From NCBI GenBank assembly GCA_030761205.1, contig JAULJL010000027.1, forward strand, positions 9,491,001 through 9,555,000: a stretch of DNA of 64,000 nt. Reading direction: 5' to 3'. The notes beneath the pieces were generated by a model that was given only the letters and a program-made list of their open reading frames with translations, had not been told where the DNA came from and did not search any database. The number at the start of each line of letters is the position of its first letter. Within the stretch, counting starts at the first letter, position 1. Shown piece after piece: positions 46,601 through 58,879 of this stretch. The position numbers and the translations under genes are program-made. The stretch is from Fremontodendron californicum (Eukaryota > Streptophyta > Magnoliopsida > Malvales > Malvaceae).

Positions 46601-48415
46601 TGCTTAAAGCAACCTCTAGAATCTATATTTCAAGCTTTTTTCTCTTATAACTTTCTTTTCTTTTCTAAACTTTTCTTTTTGCCTTTCAACAATAGAGAGA
46701 AAAATAAGCCAAAACCATGAGAGAAGAAAGAGTTAATAGCTGAAAATGAAAGAGATAATGCCTCTCCCTTGTAGTGGCGGAATGGCCCTCCCTAGGCTAG
46801 GATGTTGTAATTTTTCATTCAACCAATTCTCATCCAAAGCTATTGATACAAGATGTTTAAAACATGAAATTATCACCCTTAGATTAGGCCATCCGCTATC
46901 CACAATTACAGCTGTTCAAGAATTTTAAGCCATTATCTTGACACTCTCCCACTTCATGCATTGGTCTATGTGGCTTATTTGCAAAGGCTTGATAAAAAAA
47001 TAACTAACTTCCTCTTCATTGTTGGCCTTTTGATTAAAAAGCAGAAAATCTCTACCTATCCTTGGGCCTTGGCCGACGAACCCCCCTTCTTTCAGCCCAT
47101 GCTTCATTTTTTTAAAAGGGAAGAAAAGCCATTTTCGGTTTCTTGGGTAAAATAACCTTTTTGCCCCCCGAACATAAATAAATGGAAAACGGGCTCCAAA
47201 TTCAAATTTTATTTTTTCAATACTTTAAAAATAATAAAAAATTAAATTTTGGAAGTTTTCAAAAAATTTCGAGTCCATTTGCTATTTATTTGGATTTTTC
47301 TTCCAAAATTGCCCTTTTATGCGCCTAAACTTTACCATTTTTTAAATGAGCTCCAAATCTAGATTTTTCTTCACCAATCTCTTCCAAAAAATTTAAAAGT
47401 ATGATCTGAAAGTTTTCATAATTTTTGGAACTCATTTGGTATTTTTTCGAGATTTATCTGCTTGAATTACTGCATAGGGGGCTCGGGATTTGGCCATTTT
47501 GCGAACGAAATCTGAATCCTGATTTTCTTTTTTCAATCTCTTCCAGATAATTTAAAAATGATATTTTCAATTTTTCAAAATTTTTGGAGTTCATTTGCTA
47601 TTTTTTCGGGATTTATCTTCTTGAATTTTTGCATAGGAAACCAGGGATTTGGCAATTTTGCAAACGAACTCCGAATCAATATTTTCTTTTGCCAATCTCC
47701 TCGAAATGATTTAAGAATGAGAGTTGCAATTTTTCAGAATTTTTGGAGTTCATTTGCTATTTTTCCCAAATTTTCCAATTTTGCCTTTTTACCTCTGAAA
47801 CTTGGTTTTGCTCAAAACAAGTCCGATTTTCAGATTTTCTTGGGCTATCCTTTTTTAATCACTCCTCATCCATTAGAGGCTTTAGTCCTACCATGTTGGG
47901 CCATTTCTGTAATTCTTCCCAATTTCACCGAAATCCATCAAAAACCCTAATTCTCGTTTTTTTTTTTCGGATTGACTTTTCTTTTAGTTTTTCTTTCAAG
48001 TGGCTTCTCCATTACCCGTAGTCAGTGCTTATATTTCATTTGGAACCTTCAATTTCGACCAATTCGATCGTTTAAGCACTTTTCCCTAAATTTCTCGGAT
48101 TAGGGTTTTCTTTCTACTGAATCTCTATAACCCAACTTTCGAACTCCATATCTTTCGATGTAGACCTCGGATTATCAAAATTATTTCGCCATTTTTCAAT
48201 TGAACTTCAAATCTTGATTTTGAAAGTGGGTTGACTTTTTTAGTAGTTGACTTTTCGGGGTTGACTTTTTAAAGTTTGACTTTTTATGCTCGCCTTCTTA
48301 GAGTAAGTCTCGGAGTACCACCTGCAGGATGAAAATGTCTTTTTACATTCTGAAACATCAACTTAGGAAGAAAACATACCTGTTTTACTGGTCCGGTCAA
48401 AATTAGTTGTCTACA
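43666..48415 (-). repeat. Ogre3 3' LTR (4750 bp)
   Basis: Plus-strand ends TGTCGCAATC and TTGTCTACA. Contains the arrays described for 9594-16120 without the family C insertion, so it shows the uninterrupted LTR. U3 repeat of ~158 bp at 47200-47770 (equivalent points 47348, 47506, 47665). Confidence 0.88.
47200..47770 (-). repeat. U3 tandem repeat of Ogre3 LTR, ~158 bp x 3-4
   Basis: Same unit and copy number as at 14850-15440, so it was in the common ancestor. Frames over it (for example at 47558-47950) are repeat products. Confidence 0.8.
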
Positions 48416-48428
48416 GTTATCCCTCTTT
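48416..48428 (-). promoter_or_regulatory. Ogre3 polypurine tract
   Basis: Minus strand AAAGAGGGATAAC against the TGTAGACAA LTR start. Compared with Ogre1 the G run is shortened by an A and a T. Confidence 0.7.
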
Positions 48429-48698
48429 GGCTATTGCTGAGAATCAGGAATCAGACAAAGATACACAAATACTAATTTTGACCAGTTAGTGAAATCACAT
48501 GTGAAGGGAAAGGAAAGGGGATTTCTTTTCTCATTTTCATTTTTTTTGTTGAAAAACAATATAAATAGACTATATTGTCCTTAAATTGAATTCCCTGACT
48601 AATCAAGGCTCGACCCGTCTTAAGGAAACGAGTTCGATTTGCAAGAGAAAAAAAAAACCTCGACGACGGTCTCGAGGGCTTAACCTGTCTTGTGCTAA

Positions 48699-48902
48699 GC
48701 TGTGTTTAAAATTCTGGGTATCTCATCCAGAAGCTTCGGCTATCACCACCAAAGACTTGCTCAAGCAAACGTAAAACTCTGGATATCTCCACTAGGCTTT
48801 GGCTATCCCCACCAAAGACTTGTCCAAGCAAATATAAAACTTTGGATATCTCCACCAGAGGCTTTGGTTATCACCACCAAAGGCTTGTACAAGCAAATGT
48901 AA
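48699..48902. repeat. AATTCTGGGTATCTC repeat, 3 copies
   Basis: Same family as 714-1205, here with a CTTGCTCAAGCAAA spacer and unit length ~68 bp. Confidence 0.85.
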
Positions 48903-48904
48903 GA

Positions 48905-49150
48905 ACTCTGGAAACTTATGCCTAGAGGTCATAAAAATGGTGCCTGGAGGTCTTGAAAATGGTGCTTGGAGGCCTTACCCGTGATTTGAAAAAACTGTGC
49001 TGTATGCGACTTTTAAAAATGATACCCGCAGGTCTTAAAAATGCTGCCAGGAGGCCTTACCCGTGATTTGAAAAAAATGCGCTGTATGCGACTTTGAAAA
49101 TGATGCCCGGAGGTCTTAAGAATGGTGCCCAGAGGCCTTACCCGTGATTT
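48905..49150. repeat. ~115-bp repeat, about 2.5 copies
   Basis: Units hold GGAGGCCTTACCCGTGATTTG, CTGTATGCGACTTT and GATGCCCGGAGGTCTTAA. Not seen in Ogre1. Confidence 0.75.
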
Positions 49151-49871
49151 GAAAATACCTTGATGACGGTCTCAAGGCTCGACTAATTTGATAAACAGAA
49201 TGAATTCGATTTAAAACAAAAGGAAATACCTCGACGGTGGTCTCAAGGCTCGACTCATTTGATAAAACAGAATGAATTCGATATAAAACAAAAGGAAATA
49301 CCTCGACGGTGGTCTCAAGGCTCGACTCAATCGATAAAACAGAATTAATTCGATTTAAAAGAAAAGGAAATACCTGGACGGTGGTCTCAAGGCTTGACTC
49401 ATTTGATAAAACAGAATGAATTCGATTTAAAACAAAAGAAAATACTTCAACGGTGGTCTCAAGGCTCGACTTATTTGATAAAATAGAATGAATTCGATTT
49501 AAAACAAAAGGAAATACCTTGACAGTGGTCTCAAGGCTTGACTCATTTGATAAAACATAATGAATTCTATTTAAAACAAAAGGAAATACCTCAACGGTGG
49601 TCTCAAGGCTTGACTCATATGATAAAACAGAATGAATTCGATTTAAAAACAAAAGGAAATACCTCAACGGTGGTCTCAAGGCTCGACTCATTTGATAAAA
49701 CAGAATGAATTTGATTTAAAAACAAAAGGAAATACCTCAACAGTGGCCTCAAGGCTCGACTCATTTGATAAAACAGAATGAATTCGATTTAAAACAAAAG
49801 AAAATACCTCGACGGTGGTCTCAAGGCTCGACTCATTTGATAAAACAAATTGAATTAAATTTAAAACAAAT
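49150..49871. repeat. 72-bp tandem repeat, 10 copies
   Basis: Unit: GAAATACCTCGACGGTGGTC, TCAAGGCTCGACTCATTTGA, a TAAAACAGAATGAATTCGAT piece and TTTAAAACAAAAG. Copies start near 49150, 49222, 49295, 49367, 49438, 49511, 49583, 49656, 49729 and 49800. Because 72 is a multiple of three, a 191-codon minus frame of repeating 24-residue units stays open; it is not a gene. One diverged unit of the same kind is at 1245-1320 in Ogre1. Confidence 0.92.
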
Positions 49872-50879
49872 GGAAATACTAAGAATGATTCTGGATTTGG
49901 TTCATTTGGAAAAAATAAATTTAACTTGAAAATGAAAGGAACATACCTCGACAGCGATCTCGAGGCTCGACTCGTTTGAAAAGCAGAACGAGTTTACTTT
50001 GGGAAAGTCCAAGTTTTCCTGATTTTTGCAATGTTAGCTAAATGCAATGATGAGAATGACATGCTTTGCAAATGCTTGTATGTTTCCTAAGAATGAATGC
50101 AATCAAATGATTGTGTCATGATTTCTAATCCATGGTTTCTTTGAGGTTCACAGATTATCCGACTTCATGACGGAGTCTTCAATTGTTCATTGATGCCCCA
50201 CTTAAGGAATCCTTCACTCAAGATAACGTGTCAAACAGTCTCAGTTTCTAACTTTCGCTGAAATTCACAGATTTTTTTATTTTGTGATGAAGTCTCCAAC
50301 ACGTTCACTGTTTTCTTTTCTTGGTGAACTTTCCAAACTTTTCCCAAGATTAAAATCTATTCCTTAGTAATACTCTGAAATCCTTTTAAAAATTTTTATT
50401 ACTAATCATCATTCAATTTAATAACAATCATAATGCATCTAAAAAATGTATGAAATAAAATATGAATCAAGCAAAAATGTCATAAAAAAGATGACAAGAA
50501 TTTATTGCAAGAAATGTTTTAAAATAGTAAAAATAAATATCAAGGATATAAGAAACAAATGTAAAGTTATAGGTTGTAGATGCCCCGGATGCGGAATATC
50601 TTGGACCCCTCATTTTCAAACCATCTAAAATTTCTCTTGAATAAGCAATTTACTTGGGTAACCTTTCGGCTTCCGTAGTTACATTAGATTGAGTTGTTCC
50701 CCTATCTTCTGATTTTTAGATACTTTCTCCCCCTTTTACACGAAGCATTGATTCGAACTTTGATTTGTACCTGAGCCGCCCTTTGCAGGTTTTCAACTCA
50801 AGTGTCCTCTATTCGGTATTAAGTCGCCCTTTGCTGGTTTTCGGCTTAAACCTCTCCTTTTACATTTTTTTCATTTCCA
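49872..50879. other. Ogre3 3' untranslated DNA
   Basis: No domain recognised. A 60-codon plus frame at 50446-50628 has CxxC-like pairs but lies in non-coding element sequence and is not called. Confidence 0.5.
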
Positions 50880-51440
50880 TTTTTTTTTTGTATTCTACCA
50901 TGCATCTGAGAATTCTAAATGCTTCCAAGGTAAAAATATCAATTCAAAAGATGGGATGAATTCTGAGAATAACCTTTCAAATTAAATATCCATGCTTGAT
51001 CAAAATGGGCTTTTAAAGCACGTAATGTAGGCCAAGGTTTAGGTTTAGAAAGAAAGGATAAAATAGGCCCAAAGTGTGTTTAGGGTGATTGGATCAAGGA
51101 TCATTTCCTAAGGAGAACTCATTATTGAAACATTTGTCTCTTTTTTGGACTTTTTTTTTTGTGCTTTGTTAGCTTTCTTTTGCCACATTTTTCTATGTCT
51201 TTCTTTTTCCCATGTTTTTTTGATTATTTTTCCTCATATTTGCCCTCCAGTGTAGAGGGTGATCCCTGATCAAGGTTTAAAGAAAGAAATAAATCCTAAG
51301 GCTCAAAGGGGTGACTAAGGATAATTTTTTCTTAGTGAAAGAAATATGAAAGATGGCCATTCATCATATCAAGCATGAATATTCTCATTAAAAGGCAATC
51401 CATAGGGGAAATAGATATATAGGATTTCCATTTTTAACCT
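50880..51440 (-). repeat. Conserved 3' non-coding block of Ogre3
   Basis: Matches 3110-3780 of Ogre1 over most of its length. It ends where the integrase region begins. Confidence 0.75.
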
Positions 51441-52800
51441 TGGAACCATTCGGATTTTTAGGCTAAATACTTCTTTAGTTCATCAGCATTCACGGGATTT
51501 CTGAAATCCTCCCCTTCCATTCTAGTTAAAATCAATGCTCCTCCAGAAAAAGCTCTTTTTACCACATAGGGTCCTTTCAAATTCGGAGCCTATTTTCCTC
51601 TCGGGTTCTTCACTATAGGGAGAATTTTCCTCAGTACCAACTCCCTCTCTCGAACTGTCTGGGATGAACTTTCTTGTTGTGGGCTCGAATCATCCTTTTC
51701 TGATACAACTGCCCGTGATGAATTGCTTTCAATCTTTTCTCCTCTATGAGATTCAACTATTCATAATGAGCTCTAACCCATTCTGCTTCCTCTAGGCCAA
51801 CTTCCATCAAAACCCAAAGTGAAGGGATCTCAACTTCAATAGGTAGCAGTGCTTCTATCCAGTATACAAAAAAAAATAGCGTTGCCCCTGTAGATGTACG
51901 GACCGAAGTACGATATGCATGAAGAGCAAAAGGCAAGATCTCATGCCAATCCTTGTACACATTAGTCATCTTCTCAACAATCTTCTTGATGTTCTTGTTA
52001 GCTGCTTCTACTGACCATTCATCTTCGGACGATAAGGTGCCGAATTATGATGTGTGATCTTGAACTGAGTACACACTTCTCTCATCATCTTATTGTTCAA
52101 ATTGAGAGCATTATCCGAAATAATTCTTGCTAGCAACCCGTAATGGCATATGATTTCTTTCTTAACAAATCTATATACCATCGACTTTGTTACATTCGCA
52201 TAAGAAGCAGCTTCTACCCACTTTGTGAAATAATCTATGGCTACCAAGATGAAACGATGTCCATTTGAAGCTTTTGGGGTAATAGGCCCAATCATATCCA
52301 TTCCCTACATTGAAAAGGGCCATGGTGCAGTCATGACATGTAATGGCGATGGTGGCACATGAATCTTATCTGCATATATCTGGAATTTATGGCACTTCTG
52401 GGAATAACTGATACAATCTCCTTCCATTATCAACCAATAATACCCTACCCTCATAATCTGCTTAGCAAGCATGTGACCATTAGCATGAGTGCCACATAAC
52501 TCAATAAGACTTGGTCTATTCCTTTCTTGTAGAGAATCTCACTGTCTAGAACAAAACCCATTACTAGCCTTCTCATAGTCCTCTTGTCATTTTTTGTTGC
52601 TTGTTCTGGATACTGTTGACTCTTGATGTACTACAAGATGTCGTTATACCAAGGGAGGCCATCTGCTTCTTCTTCAATACTCAGATAGTGGGCAGGAGAC
52701 TCATATATACTCATCTTTATTGGCACAAGTTCAGCCCCTTCATTCACTTTAAACATTGATGACAAAGTAGCCAGAGCATCTGCCATTCGATTTTTTTCTC
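51441..52800 (-). pseudogene. Ogre3 integrase, broken
   Basis: Inserts element DNA into the chromosome. The core has the first Asp in MDMIGPITPKASNGHRFILV, AIDYFTKWVEAASYANVTK, the second Asp in ARIISDNALNLNNKMMREVC, and HNSAPYRPKMNGQ. A one-base frame change at about 52008 falls just before the block with the catalytic Glu (VEAANKNIKKIVEKM, in another frame). Downstream are WHEILPFALHAYRTSVRTST and ALLPIEVEIPSL. The N-terminal zinc-binding part (52320-52560) has several stops. No chromodomain seen, as expected for the Tat clade. Confidence 0.88.
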
Positions 52801-52839
52801 GAGGAAAGTAATTGAATTCACTTCTTCAAATTCCTCCAA

Positions 52840-53223
52840 TAAACTCAATATGAGTTATCGGTATCGGATTAGCTTTGTATCTCGGGTTTCCCATTCTTCT
52901 CGTAGCTGGTATATCACTAAGGCTGAGTCTCCAAAAACTTCCAATGCTTTGATCTTTCTGTCCACTGCAGCACGAAGGCCCATAATACACGCTTCATACT
53001 CGGCAGTATTGTTTGTACAATCAAAATCCAATCTAGCAGTGAAAAGATAATAATCTTCTTCTTGGGATATGAGGACTGCACCGATTCCATGCCCCATGGC
53101 ATTAGATGCGCCATCAAAATACATTTTCCACACTTTCTTTTTCAGGGGAATCTCATCTCCTTGTGAAATATACATCAAATCTTCATGCGGGAAGTCAAAG
53201 TTCAACGACTCATAATCTTCCAC
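52840..53223 (-). pseudogene. Ogre3 second, archaeal-type RNase H
   Basis: Frame open for 122 codons. Catalytic acids visible: Asp in MYFDGASNAMGHGIGAVLIS, Glu in TAEYEACIMGLRAA, Asp in EVFGDSALVIYQL. It sits between the first RNase H and integrase. A second RNase H of this kind is the mark of Tat-clade gypsy elements. It ends in a stop near 52855 within WETRDTKLIRYR. Confidence 0.88.
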
Positions 53224-53302
53224 TGCCCGACTTGCTAAGAATTAAGCCACTACACTGCCCTTGATATCTTTTGACTTACATATACAATGTCATATCTGAC
53301 AA

Positions 53303-54859
53303 TTAAACTTGCCATCTTACCGTCCTCCCTGACAAAGAAGGTGCTTCAAACATGTACTTTATTGGATCTAGCTTGGCAATCAACCACGTTGTATGGTACA
53401 ACATGTACTGTATGAGTCTTCGAGCAGTCCAAGCTAAGGCACAACACAACTTTTCTACCGACGAATATTTCAACTCATAATCTGTGAACTTATTGCTGAG
53501 GTAGTAAACTGCCTGTTCTTTCTTTCCAGTCTCATCAAGATGCCCCAAAACACAACCCATGGATCTCTCAAATACTGATAAATATAGTATCATTGGTCTA
53601 TCTAAAATAGGTGGCATTAATACTGGTGGATTGGATAGATAATGTTTAACCTTTTCAAATGCAATTTGACAACCTTCATACCATTCTCCTGGATCACGTT
53701 TTCGAAGTAACTTAAATATTGGATCACATTTGTCAGTTAACTGAGAAATAAGCCGAGCAATGTAATGCAATCTCCCCAGAAAGCCTTTTACTTCCTTTTG
53801 AGTACGAGGTGGTGGCAAATTCTGAATGGCCTTTACTTTATCCGGGTCAATCTCAATTTCTTTTTTGCTGAAGACAAAACCCAGCAATTTCCCCAAGGTG
53901 ACTCCAAAAATGTATTTTGTCGGATTTAGCTTGAGTCTAAACTTCCTTAGTCATTCGAAGAGCTTTTTAAGATTTACAATATGCTCCTCTTCTCTTTGTG
54001 ACTTTGTGATCATATCATCAACATATACCTCAATTCCCTTATGCATCATATCATGAAACAAGGTCACCATGGCTCTCTAATATGTTGCCCAGCATTCTTC
54101 AACCCAAATGGCATTACCTTGTAGCAGAAGGTTCCCCATATTGTAACAAATGTGGTTTTCTCCATATCTTCCGGTGTCATCTTAATCTAATTGTATCGTG
54201 AGAATCTGTCCATGAAAAAAAATAAAGAACTCTTTGCCGTATTATCCACCAGAGTATCAATATGGGGAAAAGGAAAATTATCTTTAGCGCTGACCTTGTT
54301 CAAATCTCTGTAATCAACGCACATCCGCACCTTGCCATCCTTCTTTGGTACTGGAATAATATTTTCCACCCATTCTGGATATTTTGCCACCTCTAAGAAT
54401 CCAGCATCAAATTGCTTCTTCACCTTCTCTTTTATCTTTAACAGCATGTTCGACCTCATTCTTCTCAACTTTTACTGAATTGGTTTGCATTCTGGCCTTA
54501 AAGGGAGCTTATGAATCACAATATCCGGATCCAGCCCTGGCATGTCTTGGTAAGACAATGCAAATACATCCACATATTATTGAAGCAAGGCTATCAATTC
54601 ACCCTTTATTCATGATGGCAATGAAGTTCCGATTTTGACTTCCTTTATCTCTTCACCATCTCCGAGATTTATCATTTCCAATAATTCCTTATGAGGAAGT
54701 ACTTGTTTCTCCTCTTGTTCTATTTTTCTTAATAAATCTGGAGGTAGACCATAATCCTCAGTATCTTCGTTAGCCTCAAAATCACCCGTGCAAATGGATC
54801 TTTCAAAATCAATTTCAGAATTACTGACAGAAAGGTCCTCATATTTTGCATACGTACAC
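53303..54859 (-). pseudogene. Ogre3 reverse transcriptase and first RNase H, broken
   Basis: Begins after a likely splice acceptor at 54860 with YEDLSVSNSEIDFERSIC. RT: EVAKYPEWVENIIPVPKKDG, KVRMCVDYRDLNKVSAKDNF, a stop after FMDRFSRYN near 54187, CYKVMPFGLKNAG, then a frameshift plus stop near 54075-54085. The catalytic YVDDM is intact near 54022-54036 but in another frame. Connection: FVFSKKEIEIDPDKVKAIQN. The first RNase H (ILYLSVFERSMGCVLGHLDE) lacks the usual catalytic Asp, which is common in this clade because the second RNase H supplies activity. Confidence 0.9.
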
Positions 54860-55207
54860 CTGTAAATAAGTGGAGAAGAAACAATATAGGAAAATATATA
54901 TAATGAAAACAAAATAAATAGCAAAAATGAAAGAATATGGACATATCAATATGAATAAAATGCATTGTGCTTGTCATTTATTGAATGAAAATGTTTAAAC
55001 AAAAAGCCCATTACAAAAAAAATTCTTAATGTCTCTGGGTAAAGATAATTAAGATTGTTTTTTAAAGTATTAGGTTGGAATAGACTTAAAAACTATGGGC
55101 ACTCAGTCGCACTCCAATTGGTCAGTTTATATCCTGGTGGACAAGGTCGCACCATCCAATTCGTACTGTCACTTTCTATCCCTTTTTTTCCCAGTCATGC
55201 AAATTAC
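54860..55207 (-). other. Candidate intron between protease and RT of Ogre3
   Basis: Minus-strand acceptor CTTATTTACAG with a T-rich tract precedes the RT frame. A donor-like GGTAATTTGC lies at 55208-55199. Ogre elements are known for a spliced intron in this place. The donor choice is a guess; the acceptor is better supported. Confidence 0.4.
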
Positions 55208-56547
55208 CGTATCCTGAATCTGCCCCCCTTTATTCACATGGAATTTTTCAAAAGCTTGCTCGATCATTATGAGTACATCCTCTGAATTCTTTTCTCCGAA
55301 TAGAAAACCAGCAGAGCAGAAGTTGTGAAAGATTGGTGGGAAAGTCATGGGTTCTCATTTAATATCCATACCCGTGAGACGGGCCATCCTCCTTTGTCGG
55401 TTCCTTTCAACTTGTTTCCTCCTCTCATGGGCCTTCGAAAGATACCCTAAGCCAAACCAGTCTTTCTTTCCCACTGCTTCCATTGCTTGAGCCATCCCTT
55501 ACCTTTTCCAGCCCTACAGCCCTTTCCAACTGTGGTTCTTACTCCCAACATTGTGTTCTTGGACAATCTTGGTTTTGGAATTTTTCATCCTTTAGCGACG
55601 AAAATCGAATTTACGAATTCCAAAGACAGAAAAGAACATTCTACGACATCTTCATTGGGTTAAACACAAGGAGATTCAGTAGATACGGAGGCTATTATAT
55701 CTTCTTCTCTTGATACAGTGACCAGACGGCCCTCCATCGCAAATTTCAGCTTTTGGTGGAGAGACGAGGGTACAGCCCCTGCTGAATGTATCCATGGCCT
55801 TTCCAACAAGCAATTATAGGATGGATTAATATTCATGACCTGGAAGTTCACCGTATAAGTGCATGTGCCTATCTCACCGTATAGGTGCATAGGCCTATCT
55901 CCAGAGGAACCTCAATAGTTCCCATTACCTTTCTCCTGGTACCATCGAAAGCCCTGACTACTGTGCAACTCGGTAACATATAAGACATATTAACTAGCAA
56001 CTTAGACAGGGTTGCCAAGGGATTACATTTAATGAAAAACTATTATCCAGAAGCACCCTTGGTAGTATATGCCCCTTGTAGGTGGTTGTTATGTGAAGAG
56101 CCTTTGTGGACCCAATATCGTTGGATGGTATCTCATCATAACTGAAATATATATATGGTTGTCTGCCGCAATGTTTCCCACTAGCTTGTCTAACTTTTCT
56201 ACTGGTATGTTGTTAGCCATGTATGCCTGATTCAACACTCTCAACAGGGCATTTCTGTATGGCTTCGAGTTTAATAGCAGAGATAAGATGGAGATTCTTG
56301 CTGGCTGACGCTACAATTGCTCAACCACACTATGCTCACTATGTTTTATGAACTTTAAAAACTCGCAGGCCTCCTTCTCGTTTACCGGCTCTTTTATCCT
56401 ATTTACTAGGGCTGATCCATTCTCTGCTTCTTTTGACAAATCCATCTCAATATGGATTGGTTCAACTGCTTTTTTTCCCTTTGTCCACTCCTCCATCCTT
56501 TCTTGTTGATCCCTGTTCAACAACCTCAGGGGCATAACATCTTCCAC
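55208..56547 (-). pseudogene. Ogre3 protease and linker region, broken
   Basis: Starts MEDVMPLRLLNRDQQERMEE. The retropepsin site reads LLDNSFSLNVIP at about 56040-56075, with Ser in place of the usual Gly. Then come CTYTVNFQVMNINPSYNCLL, ERPWIHSAGAVPSSLHQKLK, ECSFLSLEFVNS and a Gly/Lys-rich VGKGCRAGKG stretch like the G-patch-type end of these proteins. Stops near 56311, 56090 and 55660, with a frame change between 56100 and 55900. Confidence 0.8.
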
Positions 56548-56581
56548 TTCGTGTTAAGTGCCGCACACCTGTAATATCTTG

Positions 56582-57241
56582 CTAACTTGAAGACCCGGGC
56601 ATAACCATGCTGTAGTCATATTTCCATGGTATAGTTTTCTTTTCCTTGTATGAAAAGGAAGAAGGCAAATCTATTATGAGCTTAGGCGCAATTTCCTCAA
56701 CAATAGGAGTAGTCTTCTTTGGTTTATCACAATAGATTATCAAAGGTCTTCCTATTCCATAGCCAGCTGCATTCTCAATCACCTTTACTTTCTCCTCTGT
56801 CTCCTCGTAAAATTGGGCCTCTCCATAATCCATCATCTTTTGGATTTTAGCTAGAAAGTCCCCATAGTCCTGTATGATATGACTTGAACATTTATGGGAC
56901 GGGCACCAATTCTGCACCCTTTTTGCAACCATTTTTAAAATGTCTGCATCCTCCACCATTCCTGCCTTAACCATCTCGACCCATACTGTTAACACTGGAG
57001 TCTTGACTTCCTTGGCATCCCTTTTTAACCATCTAACTTCCCCTGTCAATACTGTATTTATCCGATTCTCAGCAGGATCGGGCAATAGGTTTCCTGCTAC
57101 ATTCGGCCCATTTTTTGACCCAAACTTCACAACTCCGATATTGATTAAACTTTGGACATTTTTTTTAAGGCAATGCAAGTTTCCTTTGAGTGCCCCTGAA
57201 TTCCTGCATGATATGCGCAGTTGGTATTTGCATTGTACCAC
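56582..57241 (-). pseudogene. Ogre3 gag-pro junction segment
   Basis: 219-codon open stretch in the frame after an A8 run at about 57163-57170 that separates it from gag. It carries VQSLINIGVVKFG, CPSHKCSSHIIQDYGDFLAK, QKMMDYGEAQFYEETEE and IPWKYDYSMVMPG, a conserved linker between gag knuckle and protease. No catalytic role known. Confidence 0.75.
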
Positions 57242-58835
57242 CTTGGGTATGGTGGGGTCAAAGGTTTAAGATATACGGGCGACAAGTTGGCCTTGTTGTA
57301 GTTTAGGATATAGCTCACCATAGGTGGTAGGAAAGGGATCAAACTGGGTTTTTGATCGTTCCTTGGTGAACGATAGTCATTGCACGCGGGACCTTGAGTG
57401 TTTGGGATAGTGTTTCGAGAAAAGGTTATCTGTGGGGATATACTAGTTGGAAACGGCTGTTGTGATATATTGGTATAGGGGAATGGATTTTGGGTAAGTT
57501 GGTTTACATTGGGGTAGTAAGGATTATACCCCGGGTAAGGTGTGTAAGGAGTCGGAGGTGCATAAGATATAGTAGAAATATAAGGCCCCGGAGGTGTGTA
57601 TGGTGTAGGAGGTGTATAAGGGTATTGATCGAAACTGACTGCATGTGTCTCCTCCTTCTTTTTTGCAGAAAAAACTCTCTTCGGGGTAGTAGACTCACAC
57701 CCTTCCATTTTTCCTTTCTTAATGGCAGACTCTATCATCTCCCCAGATATCACCATATCTGCAAAGTCCTTGGTGGCACTTCACAGCAATTTATCATAAT
57801 AAGGTGCTTTCAAGGTATTGATGATAAGCACTATAGTTTCTTTGTTGGTTAAAGGGGGTTGCACTTGTGTAGCGATGTCTCTCCATCTCTGAGAATATTC
57901 TTTAAAGCTTTTAGCAGCTTTCTTTTCAATGTCTTGCAGAGTTAGACGGTCTGACACCATGTCTGTCACATGCTTGTATTGTTCCATGAAAGCTTTGCCT
58001 AGATCAATCCAGGAACGGATTATTATACGGGTAAGCTGGTTATACCACCGAGTTACGGACCCTATCAAGCTATCTTGGAAACAGTGGATGAGAAATTTTT
58101 CGTCTTCATCATGTCCGGCCATCTTTCGGTAATACATGGTCAGATGTGCTGATGGGTTAGTAGTTCCATTATATTTTTCAAAGTCTGGTACTTTGAACTT
58201 TGGAGGAATCACTAGACCGTGCACTAAACTCATCACTTTGGCATCTAGACTGCCGAATAGCTCCGCTCCTTCAACTGCCCTCAATCTTTCCTCCAGAAGC
58301 TGATATTTTTTCTGGGATTCTACCGTTTCAACCCTCTTCAGTTCAGTCATCTTTGCCCTTTCCTTTTCGGCTAATTCCTCAAAGTCTGGAACATCCACAT
58401 GAATTGGATCAACCCTAATATTACCCATTTTAGGATCAAAATTTTGTGCTTCGGCCGCTGGTTGGATGTAAATATAGGATGCTGCCCCAGTCGGAAGTTC
58501 ATTTCCCACAGGTTGGGATGTCTGGTCATTCTTTAGTACCAACTCTGGTCGGTCTTCCTGGTTTACTGCCCCCATTTTTGTAACTGAATTTTCTACTGGC
58601 CATTTCTGCCTCATCATGGTGCTCATCATCTCCATGAGTTTGGTCATTTGTTCCCGTGACTCCTCTTGAGACTTAGCCAACTGTTCCTACAATTCTTTTT
58701 GAATTCTTTCCATCTTTCAATTCTAGCAAGCTGATCGTTCTCCATAGCTCTTGCTTGAGATCGAGTATTGCAGGGGTATCGAAAGTCTGAATCTTTCTGA
58801 GTGCGACCAATTGTACTTTTAGTTTTAAAAACCAT
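57145..58835 (-). pseudogene. Ogre3 gag
   Basis: Capsid precursor. ATG at 58835; a frame change near 58700 joins to a long open stretch 58680-57781 (299 codons). Capsid core: FGSLDAKVMSLVHGLVIPPK, FEKYNGTTNPSAHLTMYYRK, CFQDSLIGSVTRWYNQLTR, HVTDMVSDRLTLQDIEKKA and FKEYSQRWRDIATQVQPPLT. A TGA at 57781 interrupts, then SGEMIESAIKKGKMEG, a Tyr/Pro-rich linker (PPTPYTPPGPYIS) and the knuckle CAYHAGIQGHSKETC. Closest relative in the window is 4650-6052. Confidence 0.9.
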
Positions 58836-58879
58836 GGATTAGAAATTATTGACACATTTTTTTATTTTATTTCATAAAA

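Noticed and set aside
47558..48021. 130- and 92-codon plus frames
   Set aside because: Lie in the U3 repeat of the Ogre3 LTR; the matching frames at 15282-15875 are equally without known domains.
49116..49691. 191-codon minus frame of 24-residue repeats
   Set aside because: Produced by the 72-bp tandem repeat, whose length is a multiple of three; it lies in 3' untranslated element DNA.
50446..50628. Small plus frame with CxxC pairs suggesting a zinc ribbon
   Set aside because: Lies in non-coding 3' region of Ogre3 against element orientation, with no homologue in Ogre1 and no conserved context.
57160..57175. A8 run at the gag-pro join as a programmed frameshift site
   Set aside because: The frame change could be programmed, but the many other indels nearby make a simple one-base slip in the A run more likely.
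57490..58418. Plus-strand frames over Ogre3 gag
   Set aside because: Antisense shadows of gag.
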